Source: Effrenium voratum (Eukaryota > Sar > Dinophyceae > Suessiales > Symbiodiniaceae). Taken from it: a stretch of 64,000 nt of DNA. The notes beneath the pieces are model-generated. The model was not told the DNA's origin. It ran no database searches and saw only the letters and a list, made by a program, of their open reading frames with translations. Below are positions 9,777 to 22,600 of this stretch, in pieces; the first letter of the stretch is position 1, and each line of letters opens with the position of its first letter. Made by a program: the position numbers and the translations under genes. Where the stretch lies: contig CAUJNA010001430.1 of the NCBI GenBank assembly GCA_963377175.1, positions 1 through 64,000 on the forward strand. Direction: 5' to 3'.

Positions 9777-10733
9777 CCATGGTTTTGGCATGTGTTATGC
9801 AACAACGTACCCCGCCTTGATAAAGTGGTCTTCATAGGTTTTGTCCGTGCCTCATATATATTGGGCCAACTTGACTCAAAATGGTTCTTCTTTTTTAGGT
9901 GGCGTTCCTTTTGGTTTCCCGATAGAACAAAAAAGGAAAGGGGTACCTACCAAAATTCCCTTTCAAAGGGATGGGAATTGAGAAAGCGAAGCTATGCTGA
10001 AAATTGGCAGTAAATGCAAACATGCGGGTTTGTGGGGGTTCAATTTTGACCCATACCCAGTTGAGAACCTTGGAGTTTTGCTGGGGCCACTGGGCCGGGG
10101 CCCCAAGATTGGAGAGGGGTTCGTCTTGGCCGCTGAACGGGGGGAGGGGGCAGCACTGCGTCACCTACTTGCCGATTGCCGCGGTTCGTCTGGGCCTTGG
10201 GAGCTGCAGCCAGTAACGCCACATAAAGACGAGGTTAAGGTTGGCAGCACGTAGGCCTGCGCAAGACATGGATGAAGTGATTCCAAGGGATGAATCAATG
10301 ATGTGTGCCTATCTGTGGAGATGGGATCCTGAGAATCAACCAGAAGCTCATCCATGCATGTTTTTTTCGGGTGATGCTTTTGCATAGCATCTCGAATCAG
10401 TCTGAGTCCAAGGGTATTTTTGGATTGTACTTTTCGGGGGCCAGGTTGTTTATTGGTTTATTGATTTAATAGCTCGTTTTGCACATGATTTTGCAGGTTT
10501 TGCTTGTTGCCCAACCCCGAAGTTTTTTCTCCTGTGCGTGGCAAAGAGGCGTGTCTTTAAGGTGCGCCTTATGCTGAGCCTGGAGGCGCCGTGCTCCGTT
10601 CGGCTGGGCCGTCTTTAAAAATACATGAAACAGAAATAACTAAATACATAAGTAGATGAAACAACAAAAAACAATATATATATATATATATATACATAAG
10701 TGAACATGTTTACTTGTTAGTGATGAAGTGAAG
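9777..10733. other. No recognisable gene; TA microsatellite at 10673-10694
   Basis: Mixed-composition sequence with open frames of at most about 90 codons, none recognisable. A TATATA run lies just left of the inverted-repeat element that starts at 10734. Confidence 0.5.
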
Positions 10734-13151
10734 TGATGAAGTGAACATGGAGGCCGGCAGAGGGCCCAGCTGGCTCACACTTCTTTGCAGCCTGCTCAGC
10801 TTCTTTGCTGCAGGCAAGCCTCTGCTTGACATTCCAGAGCCTGGGCCTGCTGTGCAGGAGCTTGTTTGCTTGGCCAAAGATACTGGGATGATTGCACGAT
10901 GAAAATTCGCGATTAATTTGCGATTATTTTGCGATCAGTTCGCCTCATTTTGCGATCAGCTTCTAACGAGATCAGCTCACACAGAAACGCGGTCAACTGA
11001 GATGTAAAGAACGATCAGTGAGCGTTGCGCAGATCAAAAATATACACACAAAAATAATAAAACTCATTGTACATATTTCTTGTATCAAACAATTCAGAAG
11101 ATGCGGGACCTACTGCTTAAGCTGCCTGAGAAACAGACTGGCATGCACCAGATCCAAAAGTACGTTTCAACATATATCACTTCTATTTGTTCTTTATTCT
11201 GTTTTCTTTATTTTTTGTTTATTTTCAAATTCTAGCACAAAAGCAGCAGCCAGGCTGATGAGGCCAGCAGCATGGGCTGACCAGCGATCGGTGTACACAG
11301 AAAACGCGATCAATTCGGGATCAATTGGCATTAGTCAAGGCTTCGTAGTGCTCTCTGAATCCGAAGCCCGGCGAGTCAAACCAGCTGCAGAGACAAGATC
11401 GCTTCGACAGCGTTGGCTGGGCACGTAGACAAGATTGCTTCAGCAGTCAATTACATAAGCCAGAACGCAAGGCGCTGCCTAAGAGGGTTGTAGACCTGAA
11501 GCAAACAGCCACAGAGACGAGATTGCCTCTAAGCCAGTAAATCTGACGCAGAGCAGGCGTAGACAGTTGCGAGAGACGCAAGAAGCCTTGACAATCAATT
11601 AAGCCAGAACGCAAGGCGTGCCTAAGGCGCTGCCTAAATCGCTTCCATTTTACTAGCTAAACTAGCTCACCAAGAAATTGAGCCAGGCTGGTGCCTCTAA
11701 AAACCAGCTCAAAAGTAGCTCAAAACTAGTTCAGAAGTGGCTCAAAACCAGCTCAAAACTAGCTCAAATCTAGCTCAAAACTCTGAAAACCAGCTCAGAA
11801 CTAGCTCAACCAGCTCAAAACTAGCTCAAATCTAGCTCAAAACTGGCTCACCAAGAAGTTGAGCCAGGCTGGTGCCTAGCTCAAAACCAGCTCAAAACTA
11901 GCTCAAATCTAGCTCACAAAGAAGTTGAGCCAGGCTGGTGCCTTTGAAAACCAACTCAAAATTAGCTCAAAACTAGCTCAAAACTAGCTCAGAACTAGCT
12001 CAAAACCAGCTCAAAACTAGCTCACCAAGAAGTTGAGCCAGGCTGGTGCCTTTGAACACCAGCTCAAAATTAGTTCAAAACTAGCTCAGAACCAGCTCAA
12101 AACCAGCTCAAAACTAGCTTGAATCTAACTCAAAACTAGCTCACCAAGAAGTTGAGCCATGCTGGTGCCTCTGAAAACCAGCTCAAAATTAGTTCAAAAC
12201 TAGCTCAGAACTAGCTCAAAACCAGCTTAGTTCAAAACTAGCTCAGAACTAGCTCAAAACCAGCTCAAAACTAGCTCAAATTTTCAACAACCAAGAAGTT
12301 GCCTCTGAAAACGAGCTCAAAATTAGCTCAAAACTAGCTCAGAACTAGCTCAAAACCAGCTCAAAACTAGCTCAATTCTAGCTCAAAACTAGCTCACCAA
12401 GAAGTTGAGCCAAGGTGGTGCCTCTGAAAACCAGTTCAAAATTAGCTCAAAACTAGCTCAGAACTAGTCAAAACAGCTCAAAACTAGCTCAAAACTAGCT
12501 CACCAAGAAGTAAATCAACTCAAAATCAGCTCAAAACTAGCTCAGAACTAGCTCAGAACCAGCTCAAAACTAGCTCACAAAGAAGTTGAGCCATGCTGGT
12601 GCCTCTGAAAACTAGCAGCTCAAAACTAGCTCAGAACTAACTCAAAACCAGCTCAAAACTAGTTCAAATCTAGCTCAAAACTAGCTAGTAACCAGCTCAC
12701 AATTAGCTCAAAACTAGCTCAGAACTATTCAAAACTAGCTCACAAAGAAGTTGAGCCAGGCTAGTGCCTCTGAACACCAGCTCAAAATTAGCTCAAAACT
12801 AGCTCAGAACTAGCTCAAAACCAGCTCAAAAATAGCCAGGCTGGTGCCTGCTCAAAACTAGCTCAAAACTAGCTCAAAACCAGCTCAAAACTAGCTCAAG
12901 CCAGGCTGGTGCCTCTGAAAAATTAGCTTAAAACCAGCTCAGAACTAGCTCGTAAAGAAGTTGAGCCAGGCTGGTGCCCCTGAAAACCAACTCAAGAACC
13001 AGCACAAAACTAGCTCAAAACTTGCTCACAAAGAAGTGTGAGCCAGGCTGGTGCAGCTGAACACTAGCTGAACACTACGTAGCTCAGAACTAGCTCGCAA
13101 AGAAGTTGAGCCAGGCTGGGCCCTCTGCAGGCCTCCATGTTCACTTCATCA
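10734..13151. mobile_element. 2.4-kb satellite block bounded by ~55-bp terminal inverted repeats
   Basis: The left arm 10734-10788 starts TGATGAAGTGAACATGGAGG and runs through AGAGGGCCCAGCTGGCTCAC to CTTCTTTGC. The right arm 13097-13151 is its near-perfect reverse complement, reading GCAAAGAAGTTGAGCCAGGC through CTCTGCAGGCCTCCATGTTC to ACTTCATCA. Between them lie GATCAG-rich sequence (10905-11040), two copies of a segment containing GCCAGAACGCAAGGCG (11450-11485 and 11598-11630), and a long AGCTCAAAACT array. No transposase frame is visible, so if mobile it would be non-autonomous. Target-site duplications were not identified. Confidence 0.65.
11660..13095. repeat. AGCTCAAAACT satellite with embedded longer unit
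   Basis: The basic word is about 11 bp, AGCTCAAAACT or AGCTCAGAACT or AGCTCAAAACC, repeated over a hundred times. Every 100-150 bp it is interrupted by a conserved block, CAAGAAGTTGAGCCAGGCTG followed by GTGCCTCTGAAAACC, giving a second-order structure. The interrupting block resembles the inner part of the terminal inverted repeat (AAGAAGTTGAGCCAGGCTGG), so the array may have grown from the element's own end. Confidence 0.93.
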
Positions 13152-13394
13152 TAAATACAACTAAGAAGTAGACTTTATGTTTATTTATTTATTTGTCATT
13201 ATTTTTTCATTTGTTTATATGTATAATTATGTCTGATTCATTTTTCAATTAACAACCAAGAAAAAAGAGAAGAACATCAACTAGAAAAACTTGGTTCAAC
13301 CTGGCCCCCCAAAAGTACAGTCCAAAGGTGGGTGATTGAATGTATTCAGGTAGATCACACAATTTTGCAGAGCGCGTCATAAAGAACGCCTGAC

Positions 13395-13485
13395 CTACTG
13401 TGGATGGATGAAATTCTGCACCAGTAGACGGTTTATAAAGGATTTCGCCATCCAACCTGGGGGATTTTGTCCATCCATGCAGTAG
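13395..13485. mobile_element. Short MITE-like element, diverged member of the GGATGGACGAAAT family
   Basis: The left end CTACTGTGGATGGATGAAAT faces the right end ATTTTGTCCATCCATGCAGT plus AG, which together form an imperfect terminal inverted repeat. The core (GATTTCGCCATCCAA) resembles the family's terminal sequence at 52241-52367, but the element is only about 90 bp long. Confidence 0.55.
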
Positions 13486-15090
13486 TGTTCATTATTTGCC
13501 GAAAAACCTTTTGCAAATTCGGCTGCGTGGCGGATCCAGTCACGGTTTTGATTCAACAGTCATTGAAGAGGAGACCCTTGCTTCCACTCCTCAGACGGAT
13601 GTCAAACAGGTCACAGTACCCCCAAAGAACGGTCCATGATGCCTCCCTCTACTTGCCACGGCGGTGGCACGCGGTGGATGGTAGCCGAAGGAGCCCTTGA
13701 GCAATGTAAGGGCAAGTCTATCATGGTTGGGCTCCTTTCCGTTTACCCATGAAGGTTGGGGTCCTTTTGGTGTACTCTTAAACCCAGAAAGTGCCTCTCA
13801 CTGACGAAACATGGGGGCCCCTGCAAGTCACAATCAAAACCTGGTATTCAAATGGTCCACCCAGAACCATGCAAAGAATGACGAAGGCGGCCGCACACAT
13901 TTGTGGTTGGGACTGCCCCTTACTAACCCTCATCTGCCCGGGTTTTGAATGTGGCTCATGGGAAACCCGTAGCCAAAAAGATCGACTTCTGTCGGCTGAG
14001 CATTTGAACAACATCGCAAACAGCAAAGCTGTTCCCTGACCGCGATGAGTTGCCTGCATCACGAGGAGACGTATGGCCATACCAGCCTCACGGGACCGAG
14101 GTGACTATCATCAGCTCGCTGAGAGACAGCAGGCTGGCACTTGCTTGTGTGTTGCTCGTAACGCCGACTAGCAGAAAGAAACAAGCACGACACGTGCGTG
14201 TGCGCAGTGCTCATCATTTCGAACGTACGTCGCGACCCCATTGCTGTGCAGCCACAGAGAAGCGGCATACAAATATACGCACACATAAATTATGACACCA
14301 CTCCACATTGCAAAATGACTCTGGGCCAATTGCGGCCGCAATTGGACCAGGCTGCAGCGCGTGCCCGACACACGCGATTCTGAATCGCCTTCATTCTCCA
14401 ATTCGGATGCCCAATACAAGAAACTTTCATTTCGGGCAAGGTCGCAAGCCCCTTACTTGCTGAGATCCCGAACTAGCTTCCTGCAGAAGTATTCGACCGC
14501 AGTCCAACTATGCCACAACGCGCAAGCAAAAGCAATTGCTGATAACTCGAGTGCAACAGTTGCCATGCCAGTATTGGGTACGCAGGGAAGAAAACTCGAG
14601 AAGCGGGCCACGCTCAGTTTTGGCGCGGGCTGGGAAGGAATCGGTCTCTGAGGAAACCAAAGGAGACCTTCTGAGTTTCTGAGAACCTTTCTAGAAAACG
14701 GTAGGGGAGTTGATTTCATCACAGGCGGCCCAATCTGATTTACAGCTGGTGGTTGGCTACTTACATTGAGGAATAGCTTGTCACGTCTACTTCAAGAATG
14801 GGTAGTGCCTTCTGTGACACGAGCAGGGCCCAAGTCAGAACTCGCAACGCACGTAGGTTGGACGCAAGTTCAGCAACTGCCTAGCAACCAACACCTACGC
14901 ATTGCCAATCGGACACTTCAACTGGCTCAAGCAGTTTATCGTCTTAAGTCATGATATGAGGAAATCGAAACAATCAAGGCTTAGCTGATTGGAATCCAGT
15001 GTTATTCAGAGATCAAACAACACATGTTGTTTTCATTCAGGCAGGCCGAAAGCCAAGACATAACAAGGACCATTTGGAATCTTGACTGAA
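13486..15090. other. No recognisable feature
   Basis: Unique-looking sequence of mixed composition. Open frames up to about 100 codons occur on both strands and conflict with each other. No domain, RNA gene or repeat family was recognised. Confidence 0.45.
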
Positions 15091-15134
15091 CAACTATCTA
15101 GCGCAGCATAATCAACTATCTAGCGCAGCATAAT
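15091..15134 (+). repeat. Perfect 22-bp tandem duplication
   Basis: CAACTATCTAGCGCAGCATA plus AT occurs at 15091-15112 and again at 15113-15134 without a difference, suggesting recent replication slippage. Confidence 0.95.
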
Positions 15135-16166
15135 CATTCGTCTGACAAGCGATCGCAATGCAAGGAACCTTGGGCGAGGTCGCAAACTCCTGCGAGCCGG
15201 ATATTCAAGACCTGGGAAAGGGAGTGTAAGCACCATGTGAATGAGTAAAAGAGCGGTGGCGAATTTGCCTGAACCATCCGGACACGTATTGCAAGTCGGG
15301 CATGCAGGGAGATTGAGCATTTGTTTGCAAGTGCACAAGAGCGAAAAGGGTCCTATGTCCTCCTTGAAACGTTCTAGGAAGGAACGGGCCAAGGCCTCAC
15401 TCATTTGGAATATCAGTAAATTGGGCGATGGGATAAAATGGACCGAATGGGTATATATATATATATTAATTTACATATCATGAAAGCTTTGACAATCCCG
15501 TGCGCGTGCATCCGCGCGGCCGCCGAAGCCGCTGCCATCCAGTGCATGTGCGGCAGCGGCCTGACGTGCTAACTGGACTTGCCCATCAAATGTTGCGATT
15601 CACCAGCGGATTCACACGAAACTTCGATTGGATGTCCACAAAGGAACTTGAGGGACACCTATCTTCCAAGAGCGCGAAGGCGTCTGCGATTTTGGGTTCA
15701 GGCACCATGCGTGCCTGAGCAACTGCAAGAGCGCCCAGAATTTGGGTATGCCCTTTTTGGACCTTCGGGACTCCCCCCAAAACATCATAATGGTGAGCAC
15801 CCCATGTCCTCCTGTTGCATCGCAAACCAAGGCGTGCGCGAGGATAGACACAACGTTTTTTTCAAGGGAAGACTCTCCTTTTCGTTGGTCTTTGGAGCAT
15901 TCCAACCGACAATGACGAACATGACGCAGTGGCGTGGATACAGCGACCATTATCTTTGCAACACAAGGCACATATCGCAACGAAACGATCGCTCGGCCAG
16001 TGATATGGCCGTAATATCAAGGGTTAGACGGGCGGCCTTCAGCCAAAATTATCACATCCAGTTGCTTAAGTCCCCCAGAGACAAAGAGCAAGCAAACCAT
16101 TATCAGCAGTGATAGATCCGTTTTAAAACCAAACAAAAATAACACTTATATATTCTTATATGCAAA
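15135..16166. other. No recognisable gene; TA microsatellite near 15452
   Basis: A 177-codon open frame on the plus strand (15579-16112) overlaps a 122-codon frame on the minus strand. Neither has recognisable domains, and lengths of this order are expected by chance in 64 kb. A GC-rich patch at 15495-15560 could hold a small exon on either strand, but no choice can be made. Confidence 0.4.
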
Positions 16167-16397
16167 TTAAAGATGAGGCTCCCCCTTGATGAGTGCGAGG
16201 CGTGTTAACAAGATCCTTTGGTAGGCGTCACCAAACTTATTTAGTCTTTCAACCATGATGGCATTTCCATGCGGGAACTTCCTCCCCCAGTCCATTGAAT
16301 TGCCGCGCGGCCGGAAGTCCCTCGTCCAGCCCACGTTTTGGATTGCGCTCGGCTTGACCGCGTGGCCGAACAAGAGGCAGCCTGGCGCGTGTAACAC
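16167..16397 (-). CDS. Candidate exon, unrecognised
   Basis: A minus-strand frame over a GC-rich patch reads GCLLFGHAVKPSAIQNVGW, then TRDFRPRGNSMDWGRKFPHG and NAIMVERLNKFGDAYQRIL, with balanced amino-acid use. A GTGACG donor-like word lies inside it after NKFG, so the coding part may be shorter. Two other minus-strand frames are also open over part of the same bases, which lowers confidence. No family was recognised. Confidence 0.2.
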   Translation of the reverse strand: MLHAPGCLLFGHAVKPSAIQNVGWTRDFRPRGNSMDWGRKFPHGNAIMVERLNKFGDAYQRILLTRLALIKGEPHL

Positions 16398-19099
16398 AAG
16401 CTTGGGCGGCCCCCCCCCATCTCACCGCACCCCCAAAAACCAACTCCCAAAAGCACAAATCTCAAACGACAAGCATCAACCCCAGAATCGAATTCCAAGA
16501 AACCAAACCAGGAAATATTCTGACACTTCTTAGAGTTGGGTTCAGCGAGAAGCTTGCCAGGGTGATTGGTGAGTCCGATCTTGTCCGTCTTGAAAGCGTC
16601 AGCTCTAGAAGGTAAGGCAGGAAAGTGAGGTGATCAAAGAAGCCATTTACCATAACCCCCGGTGTACCCCCGTTTGAGGTGTTCAACTTGTCCGCGACTC
16701 AATGCCCCTTGCCACTTGGACGCTCCAATGGAGAGACTGGCCCTCCATCTACTGCAGGACATGAATGCTATTCACATCCAGCCGGCCAAAAATATGACAG
16801 TTCATTGAGCGCATACTTGAGAAGTGAAATATGGCCTGAAACTTGTCTCTTTCCCATGTTAACTGAAAACAAAGAACGATCATGTTGTGACAGGGGCCAC
16901 CCCCAATCATTCACAGAAGGACAACATCGTCACACTTGGCCTGGAAGAATAGCAGCTCTGGGTTGTGCAGCCAAACGCCGGTTGAAGTGGCTTTCATATA
17001 AGTTTGTGTGGAGGATCAAGGAATGTCCTGCTTGGGCTTGGTGTTTTGGGGCCAGAGTGGTCAAGACCCTAACCAGCGAGGTTTGCTCTGATCCACTGAA
17101 GGCTTAGCAAAAATATGAGGGGCTCCTCCCAACCGTTTTCCCTAGCGCAAAGAAATTCAGATTGAAGCCCTTTGTCCGAGTTTGCTTTTGGTCTCGAGGA
17201 CATACCTTTGACCGAATTTGTTTTTGGTCTTGCCGAGGACACCATACGCTTTGTCCAGACGCTCGACGCTTGACGCTGCCTGCAAGGCCCACCGATAAGT
17301 ACAGCGCCGCTGCTGCAGAATAGGCGCCCTTAAGGCACCTGCAGTGCCAATCACCCGATTGGGCAGAGATACGTATTTATTGGGACCATCCGATGGACGT
17401 AGTTTGCATGGGCTTGTGTGCCCGCCAACCATTTTTTGAAGGTTACTGCTTCACATTCTGGAAAGGCATTGCTTTGAGCATGTGTGGTCGCGATATTGCG
17501 GGCAAGGGTGCTTCCTTGTCTATCCTCATGCTGTACCTGCCAAGAGGCAAATTTCTAACAATTGCCAACGCAGGCCCCCTAGAAAAGACACCCCCAAATG
17601 GGGCGTCCAAAAGAAGCCGACCAGATTGTTGGGGATCCCTCGAAACAACTCAGGCAAATGGCCTGAAGTGAAAGTGAAAGCCGCGGCACAGGGGATAATT
17701 CTGCGGCCGCTGCATGCGCCGCTGAATGTCTGGAAAGAAGGCGTGCCTTAGCACGTGCAAGTTGCACGCAGGACATGCGCCTCATCAACTCGCCATCAAC
17801 AGCGCTTCTGCTCGATTCTGCCTTTCCTGAACATATTTGCTCAAATGGGAAAAGTCGCTCCGGCATGAAGAAGTTAAGCGTGAAAGTCCTGTACGAAGGT
17901 CTCGTTTCGGCTTTCTTTCAGTTTACACTCCTGCAGATTAGTGTCATGTGGAACGAACGTATAGGATCTAAACGTTCAAAATTGCCCTCGCCTTCTTTTG
18001 GAAAATAGCAAACGTTGGGCAGCACCTTTGCTTGGGAGGAATCTCGACACCGGCTGTTCATTTCAGTTCCCCTCTCAAAATGCAAGTAACCACACACACC
18101 AAGAGCCACAAAGTGGCCGTCCTCCAAAACCAACCCACTTGAGCTTTGATTCGCCCTGCACCCCATCCAAGCGCACCCAAAACCATTTCCTCCCGCCAAA
18201 GCTGCGCTGCGGGGCTGAAGACCAAAATCCCCGCCACAGAGAACAGGCCATGGCCGTCAAAGGCGCTGAGCTCTGACAAGGAGCCACGCCTTGAGCGAGT
18301 GAGCGAATGCCAACGTGCGAATTCAACGGCTCGCGACTCTCACTCTCTCTACGTCGGTTCCTAAGAGCAACCCAAAATGTCAAAGCAAACGTGTTTCAAC
18401 ACAGGCAACCTTTGGGAAGCCGGGGAAACTAACATCGGGCCGCGGGGCTCCAAGCACATGTTCAACCAACAACCACCGAAACGAGACTTGCGCGTGATTC
18501 TTGCCCTTTACCAATATGACCAGACCAGAAGGGAAAATAGACGGACCTCGGGCTGAATCATTTTTGTTTTTGCTCGTATTTCCCTCTTTGGGTGAATCGG
18601 CGACCCGTGTTAGGCGGATGGAGAGCAAAGGCCCGTTGCACAAATTTTAGCCTGCTACCTGGCTACCTGGCTTCCTGGGGGCACAAAGGCTATATCAGTC
18701 TCTAACCAACCTGGGAACCGCAAGGTTCGGGACATACCTGCCGTGGCTGACCGAGCTTTCTTGGACTTCTCGGCAACGTTTTTGATTTTCTCTGGAGGCA
18801 AGGGATCTTGGCTTGCAATGAAAACACCTCCATACAAGGTCTCTTCCAGAAAATCAAGGATCTCCCGCTATTTCTCCAACCTCACCCTATTCATCATTGT
18901 TTGCCTTCTACTTCAAAGTCCAACAAATAGAAACGAGTCCCGGCAAATTGCAGATTCTGAACACCTAAGCTTTCTTGATAGGCCCGGCCAGCAAATTTCC
19001 ACGGGGAGACTATAGCTAAAACTTGGTACTCATACAGAGCAATTCAACAAGAGCACTCAATTGAGGGAAGGACTTGCCCCCAGCAGAAAATTCCAAATA
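16398..19099. other. No recognisable gene; short possible coding scraps only
   Basis: Open frames up to 142 codons (plus strand, 16679-17107) lack recognisable domains. A minus-strand scrap near 18240-18280 reads ELSAFDGHGLFSVAG. It contains FDGHG, a word typical of PP2C phosphatases, but it is too short to call. The remainder shows no repeats longer than a few units. Confidence 0.35.
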
Positions 19100-19119
19100 C
19101 TAAGCCGACACACAAACAA

Positions 19120-19235
19120 TACAGTACGACAGCGCTAAGCAATGCTAAGCCAGTACTACACAGAGATTACAGCGCTATGCAATAATAAACCAAGACTAAG
19201 TCAATGCTAAGTAGTGCTCAGTCAAAGACTACTTG
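19120..19235 (+). repeat. Degenerate GCTAAGCAATGCTAAG repeat
   Basis: Words related to CAGCGCTAAGCAATGCTAAG recur four to five times with substitutions (CAGCGCTATGCAATAATAAA, AAGTCAATGCTAAGTAGTGC). Confidence 0.6.
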
Positions 19236-19561
19236 GCGGGACCTCTGACCCCTTCAGCGTTTTTGCGCCTTCTATTGGGGACCCTCAAATTGTTTTGAGG
19301 TGGGCAGTAGTTAATCAGTGACCCTCATGGTGGCGAACCTTGACTATTGCACATAGTATAAAAAACCGACTGCATTTACCACCAGAAACTAGTATGGACC
19401 CGAAACAGGGAGCCTGGTCAATGTGTTCCGGTGTGCATTTACGGGGGCGGCTGAAAATTTAACAGCTGGGGCAAACCTCCAGTTTTATTTGTTTCCATAT
19501 ATCTGGCCATTTGGGGCGCCAGTTTGTTGAGCACGACCGTTGTTAAACCATGGACCTAGAC

Positions 19562-19617
19562 CTGGCGATCACGGCGAGCAGCTCTGGAAGAAGCAGCCCG
19601 GACAGGCAGACCATGGC
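19562..19617 (-). CDS. Candidate short exon resembling a light-harvesting helix
   Basis: On the minus strand, CCCGTCAG precedes and GTCTAGG follows a 56-bp segment, giving good acceptor and donor matches (CAG/GCC and CCAG/GTC). It reads AMVCLSGLLLPELLAVIAR. The spacing A-M-x4-G-x3-P-E-L-L-A matches the first transmembrane helix of green-lineage chlorophyll a/b-binding proteins, where the preceding residues are usually H-x-R-W. That family knowledge is real, but nineteen residues are too few to be decisive. No neighbouring exon with the other LHC helices was found. It could equally be a generic hydrophobic segment or chance. Confidence 0.2.
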
Positions 19618-22600
19618 CTGACGGGCTGGGATCAAAATACCGCTCCCGTGTTACGAGACCTCGCCGTGATTCGTGGGGATTCGTGGGGAAATTTGGCGAG
19701 CCGCAGAAAACCGTATCCTGAATGTGAGCAAACCCCTCATAGGATGTGTCCGATTGGAAACCCCTACAAATAAGTTCCTCTTCCGTTGGACAGGGTAGAA
19801 GTTTGATTGTCCCTGGAAAAGAAGCCACGCTCCTACCCCTGTGGCTTGAGGTTCGGAGCACCCCCGCTGCTCGCTGAGCGTACTGTATAACACAAACACG
19901 GCTGCGGGGCCGTTTAACAACACAGAACTTGCTGGCGATCAGTAGGGAATGACCTGGACCGGGTTTTGGGAATGGATTCCCTTAAAGGAACTATAGGGGA
20001 TGCTTTGTAGGGGTCATTTCCTCATTCGCTGCTGAGAACCAGCTCAAAGGCGTGGAAAGCTTTACACACGGACTGTTGCTAGCTAAGGCAAGCGGCTAGG
20101 CACGCAATGTAGACCTCAGATCGACCAAGCAGGAATCCACGGCGAAGGGCACAGAATGCCCTGGGCATGCGCGACGTTTGCTTTGGACTTACATTTCTCT
20201 GACGCACTAGAACTGTGGTTCTCCTTCGGGTGTCCCTCTAAAACCACAAAGATGGAGCAACCTCCAAAAAACAAGACAGGCCCATGCGCATGCCTGGATT
20301 TATTCAACCGCCTTTGATTTTTCAGGACGGTCCAACCTTTGAAATTCATCTGCATGTGGGCATGCCGTTTTTCGGAGCTGGTGCCTTTTTGGGTTGTTCG
20401 GAGAGAAGCACGAGGGACACCATGCCACCAAATGCTTGGACACTATTGCCAATTTCCAGATCATTCTCCCAAGCGTCAACGCCGAGCGGCGCAAGTGGAG
20501 AAGCCGTGAAGCTTGGTGAGATTTCTGGGGATCGACAAGGCATAGGCAAACGCGACTGAGAGCAGTACGGCCCTTGGTTGGAGCGATCGAAAGATGTTTG
20601 GATGTGTAGCTATTGTTCGACACGTGGGAAATACTTTTGGCGCAACACCTTCCAACAAACAGAAATTCAGATGACTACGTTGACTGCCTCAAGATCGGCC
20701 CAGTATTTCCCAACGTGAGCATATCCTTCAATTGGCGACCCTTGTGGTCGACATCAATTGAATGAGGATTTGTGCCGTTCTGGGGCGTTTGTCGAGAACC
20801 CTGGCTTCAGTTTAAATTCATATCCAAACCTCCTCCCCTCCTCTAAAATTCCCGCTTCTGGTTCCCTGCAAACTCAAGGCCGTATGCGGATCATAGTTTG
20901 GGGAAACAGGATGAGGGGGTTGGATTCTAAGACAGTCTCAAGGGTCTCTCCTGTCCCACCGCAAATACCCAAGAAGCTCGTCACTAGAATGAGCGTGGGT
21001 CAAACAGGTATACCCCAAATGGAAGCCTAGTAAATGGAAACAAGGACTAAAACCTGAGGTAAAAACAGCCAATATTCCAAAAACAAACACAAATGCCCGG
21101 CTGCATCATCACAGCAAAGAGTCTGCAGGGATTCTAACGAACCGATAGCGCCACCCCCCATTCTGCAAAACCGGTTCCCCGGCAATGCTGTGTGTTGCTG
21201 ACATGCATTTTTGAGACCGCAGGTCAGCCCTTGAGCTGCAAAACCTTGCTGCCGAACTGCCAGGTTTCCGAGTTTGGCTCGCCGATGCACTGACCTTGGC
21301 AAGATGTGGCTGTGCTGTTTTTCACAGTCGCAACAAGCTACCTGAAGCGCCTTCTCCCCAGGATACGCGGGGCCCGAGATATGAGTTCTGAGCAACTCCC
21401 TATGTATGTGATCGGCGCAAGTCTCTAGTGCTCTCTTGCTTCTTCTCTCTGGTCACTTGTCGCAAAGTCACTGCGGCTTAATTTTGCTTAGGCATGGAGA
21501 CAGCCTTGCTCTCAAGGCAATTATCAGCAGGGGACCTCGTGTCTAGCTCTGATCACAACTTCTGCGCCAAGTTGAGGCGTCACGGGCTCCTTGGATCAAT
21601 CGCTTGGCAAGTGCGCCTTTACACAGGCAGAATCAGCCATGCTCAAATTCTTGGGTCGGTCCAAGGCGAACGCGGGAAAGAGTCCCGGGCACCAAGTGCC
21701 GGCGAATGTCGACCACCCACAAAGCCTCTGTTAAAAAGTTACATCAACAGCATTGCGAACAGAAAGGAGAAGGGCAAGCCGCCATGGACCTCACACCCGG
21801 GCATCACGGCAGGAACACTAGGATCCTGGAAAGGCTGCCTGTGCACATGTTTCTTAAAATAACCCTAAAAGGTACGGTTGGAGCACGAATATTCCGGGAA
21901 CTTCCCATGGTGTGTGGCCGAGTTATTTGCAAGACAGGTGTGGCTCAAAATAGGGCACCCCCCAAAATGGTTGGTTCCGTTTGGCTTTCTAAACCATTCC
22001 GGTATCCTCAATTTTCAGACAAACCCGTACTTGGCAACCGATTCCACTGGTCGAAACGCATTGAAACATCAATCAAGCCACCCCCAAAAAACTCTTCCTT
22101 AATCGGCAACCAACCGGTGATGTTCAACCCGTCGCCCAAAGGGAGACAGTTAAAGTTATAATATGTATATATATATATATATAATTTGCGGCTTTAGAGT
22201 TGTTCAAGACCTTCTTCATGCCTTCGTTGTCAACTGGCACTTTTAGCATAGCTTCTCTCTTCAAGCCCCCTACCCAATGCACCAGCAGGGTTTTTGCCAA
22301 TTATTCTAAGCCGCGATTTGATGCTCTAGAATCAGTGTGCCATAATTGGCGCCAAAACAGAAATCTTGATTCTAGGGAAACCACAGGCCCTGCGAAGACC
22401 AGATGGTATGGAGAACACGAGGAGACCCATGCTTTTACAAGCTGGGACCGGGAATGCATTCCCTCGTCTTCTTTTGAATTCAGCATTGATGGCGCGTAGT
22501 GACTCGGAGCCAACTGAAAGAGAGGAAACGGGGAATTGCTGCCGAGGGACTGATGTTCATTGCAGCTCCCACAGTGTAACTCAGCAAGTATCCCCAGGTC

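Noticed and set aside
18240..18280. FDGHG word suggesting a PP2C phosphatase exon
   Set aside because: The single five-residue match lacks the downstream Gly and the other PP2C metal-binding motifs.
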